6,543 nucleotides of DNA from Candidatus Methanoperedens sp. (GTDB lineage: Archaea > Halobacteriota > Methanosarcinia > Methanosarcinales > Methanoperedenaceae), in the NCBI GenBank assembly GCA_028679855.1, contig JAJRAP010000098.1:1-6543 (forward strand), given 5' to 3'. Under the pieces are notes generated by a model. It made no database searches, was not told where the DNA came from, and worked only from the letters and a program-made list of their open reading frames with translations. Each line of letters opens with the position of its first letter. Within the stretch, counting starts at the first letter, position 1. Below are positions 5,207 through 6,543 of the stretch, piece by piece. Both the position numbers and the translations under genes were made by a program.

Positions 5207-5524
5207 CTATAATCCGGTTTCTCCTGTCCTCACAGTGTAAGCCTCTGAAACATCGGTCACGAAGATCTTGCCGTCCCCTATGTTACCTGTCCGCGCGCTG
5301 TTCTGGATAACATTCACTGCCTTTGTTACTTCCTCATCTTCCACGACCAGCATCAGCATGACCTTGGGCAGTTCATCGTAACACACAGTACCTACCCTGA
5401 TTCCCTTCTGCTTGCCGCGCCCGAACACGTTCATTTTTGTGAGGGAAATAAACCTTTCTTTTTCCAGGTGTTCAACAACTTTCTCTTCCTTGTTTGGCCT
5501 GATTATTGCACGTATCATCTTCAT
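5207..5524 (-). CDS. nifI1: PII-like nitrogenase regulator NifI1
   Basis: A 105-residue PII-family protein starting MKMIRAIIRPNKEEKVVEHL. The T-loop region runs from FGRGKQKGIRVGTVCYDELPK (34-54) and lacks the uridylylated tyrosine motif of bacterial GlnB. TGNIGDGKIFV (79-89) is the C-terminal PII signature, followed by RTGETGL. It is the partner of NifI2 in 2-oxoglutarate-dependent control of nitrogenase activity. The ATG at 5524 is chosen over 5554: the latter would overlap nifH and add ten residues absent from the family, while GAGGT (5531-5535) stands six nt before 5524. An internal ATG at 5518 is less well placed. The gene follows nifH by 4 nt, implying translational linkage. Confidence 0.94.
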   Translation of the reverse strand: MKMIRAIIRPNKEEKVVEHLEKERFISLTKMNVFGRGKQKGIRVGTVCYDELPKVMLMLVVEDEEVTKAVNVIQNSARTGNIGDGKIFVTDVSEAYTVRTGETGL

Positions 5525-5528
5525 GTTC

Positions 5529-6392
<864 letters not shown>

Positions 6393-6399
6393 TTAATAT

Positions 6400-6407
6400 T
6401 ATTTAAA
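6400..6407 (-). promoter_or_regulatory. Candidate archaeal TATA box for the nif operon
   Basis: TTTAAATA on the minus strand, preceded by an A-rich stretch (GAAAAAA) that may act as BRE, lies 47-54 nt before the nifH ATG. A start about 25 nt downstream would fall near 6375 and give a leader of roughly 20 nt. The whole 6388-6415 stretch is AT-rich, so an exact box is uncertain. I found no GGAA-N6-TTCC-type NrpR operator beside it. Confidence 0.5.
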
Positions 6408-6440
6408 TTTTTTCAGTATCAAGGCTTTGGGACAAAAATA

Positions 6441-6542
6441 TTAAGTTTGGCCCCCCTTTAACGACTCCTCGTCTTCAGTCAACAGGATTACATCCCTCAC
6501 ATAATACTCAGCGTTGAATTCTTTAAGGAATTCTATTACCTT
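6441..6542 (-). CDS. C-terminal end of an unidentified gene upstream of nifH
   Basis: An open frame enters from the right edge and ends at TAA (6443-6441) after 33 visible codons. The visible residues begin KVIEFLKEFNAEYYVRDVI and end with an acidic tail LTEDEESLKGGQT. The charged, balanced composition looks coding and the frame is on the same strand as nif. The KVIEFLKEFNAEYYVRDV pattern faintly recalls the helix-strand of glutaredoxin-like folds, but too little remains after it for a normal glutaredoxin, so no function is assigned. The stop lies 87 nt before the nifH ATG, and a short T-run (6438-6434 on the minus strand) just after it could end transcription. The upstream part lies outside the window. 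Confidence 0.55.
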   Translation of the reverse strand, partial: KVIEFLKEFNAEYYVRDVILLTEDEESLKGGQT

Positions 6543-6543
6543 C

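Overview
The window is a nitrogen-fixation locus from an archaeon, most likely a methanogen or anaerobic methanotroph of the Methanosarcina-related lineages. The evidence is the order nifH-nifI1-nifI2-nifD-nifK, with two PII-like genes between nifH and nifD. NifH is of the methanogen/AnfH type, NifK is short, an archaeal TATA-like box precedes nifH, and intergenic repeats are built from CGCAAAG and ATCTGCG words. The exact taxon cannot be fixed from the sequence alone. All recognised genes lie on the minus strand and read from right to left.

Layout in the direction of transcription: the last 33 codons of an unidentified gene (6542-6441); an AT-rich promoter region (about 6440-6364); nifH (6353-5529), nifI1 (5524-5207) and nifI2 (5198-4821), packed with 4-8 nt gaps; a 372-nt non-coding gap (4820-4449) full of structured repeats; nifD (4448-3078) directly abutting nifK (3077-1761); a two-cluster nif-type ferredoxin (1751-1476); a 121-nt gap with a second, shorter repeat copy; a two-CBS-domain protein (1354-968); a class I glutamine amidotransferase (959-261); and the first 82 codons of a TauE/SafE-family membrane transporter (247 to the window edge). 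Most genes carry purine-rich Shine-Dalgarno sequences and most gaps are under 15 nt, so the set looks like one operon or two overlapping units (nifH-I1-I2 and nifD onward).

NifH is the ATP-dependent reductase, NifDK the catalytic component, and NifI1/NifI2 form the 2-oxoglutarate-sensing complex that switches NifDK off under ammonia in methanogens. The ferredoxin is a plausible electron donor to NifH or to cofactor assembly. nifE, nifN and nifB are not in the window. The CBS protein and amidotransferase have no established nif role, and their link here is positional.

Three things deserve attention. First, the NifD sequence mixes molybdenum-type motifs (CEGFRGVSQSLGHHIAN) with motifs resembling VnfD/AnfD (ERGC, GCAYYTW, GGPRAWHW, INGHSYEEGPY), although no delta-subunit gene lies between D and K. 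Second, the nifI2-nifD gap carries an 11-bp-periodic array and a chain of consecutive hairpins, two of which share the same arms. Third, a repeat family with 9-nt periodicity occurs in both larger gaps in the same orientation, and the hairpin chain appears to interrupt the larger copy.
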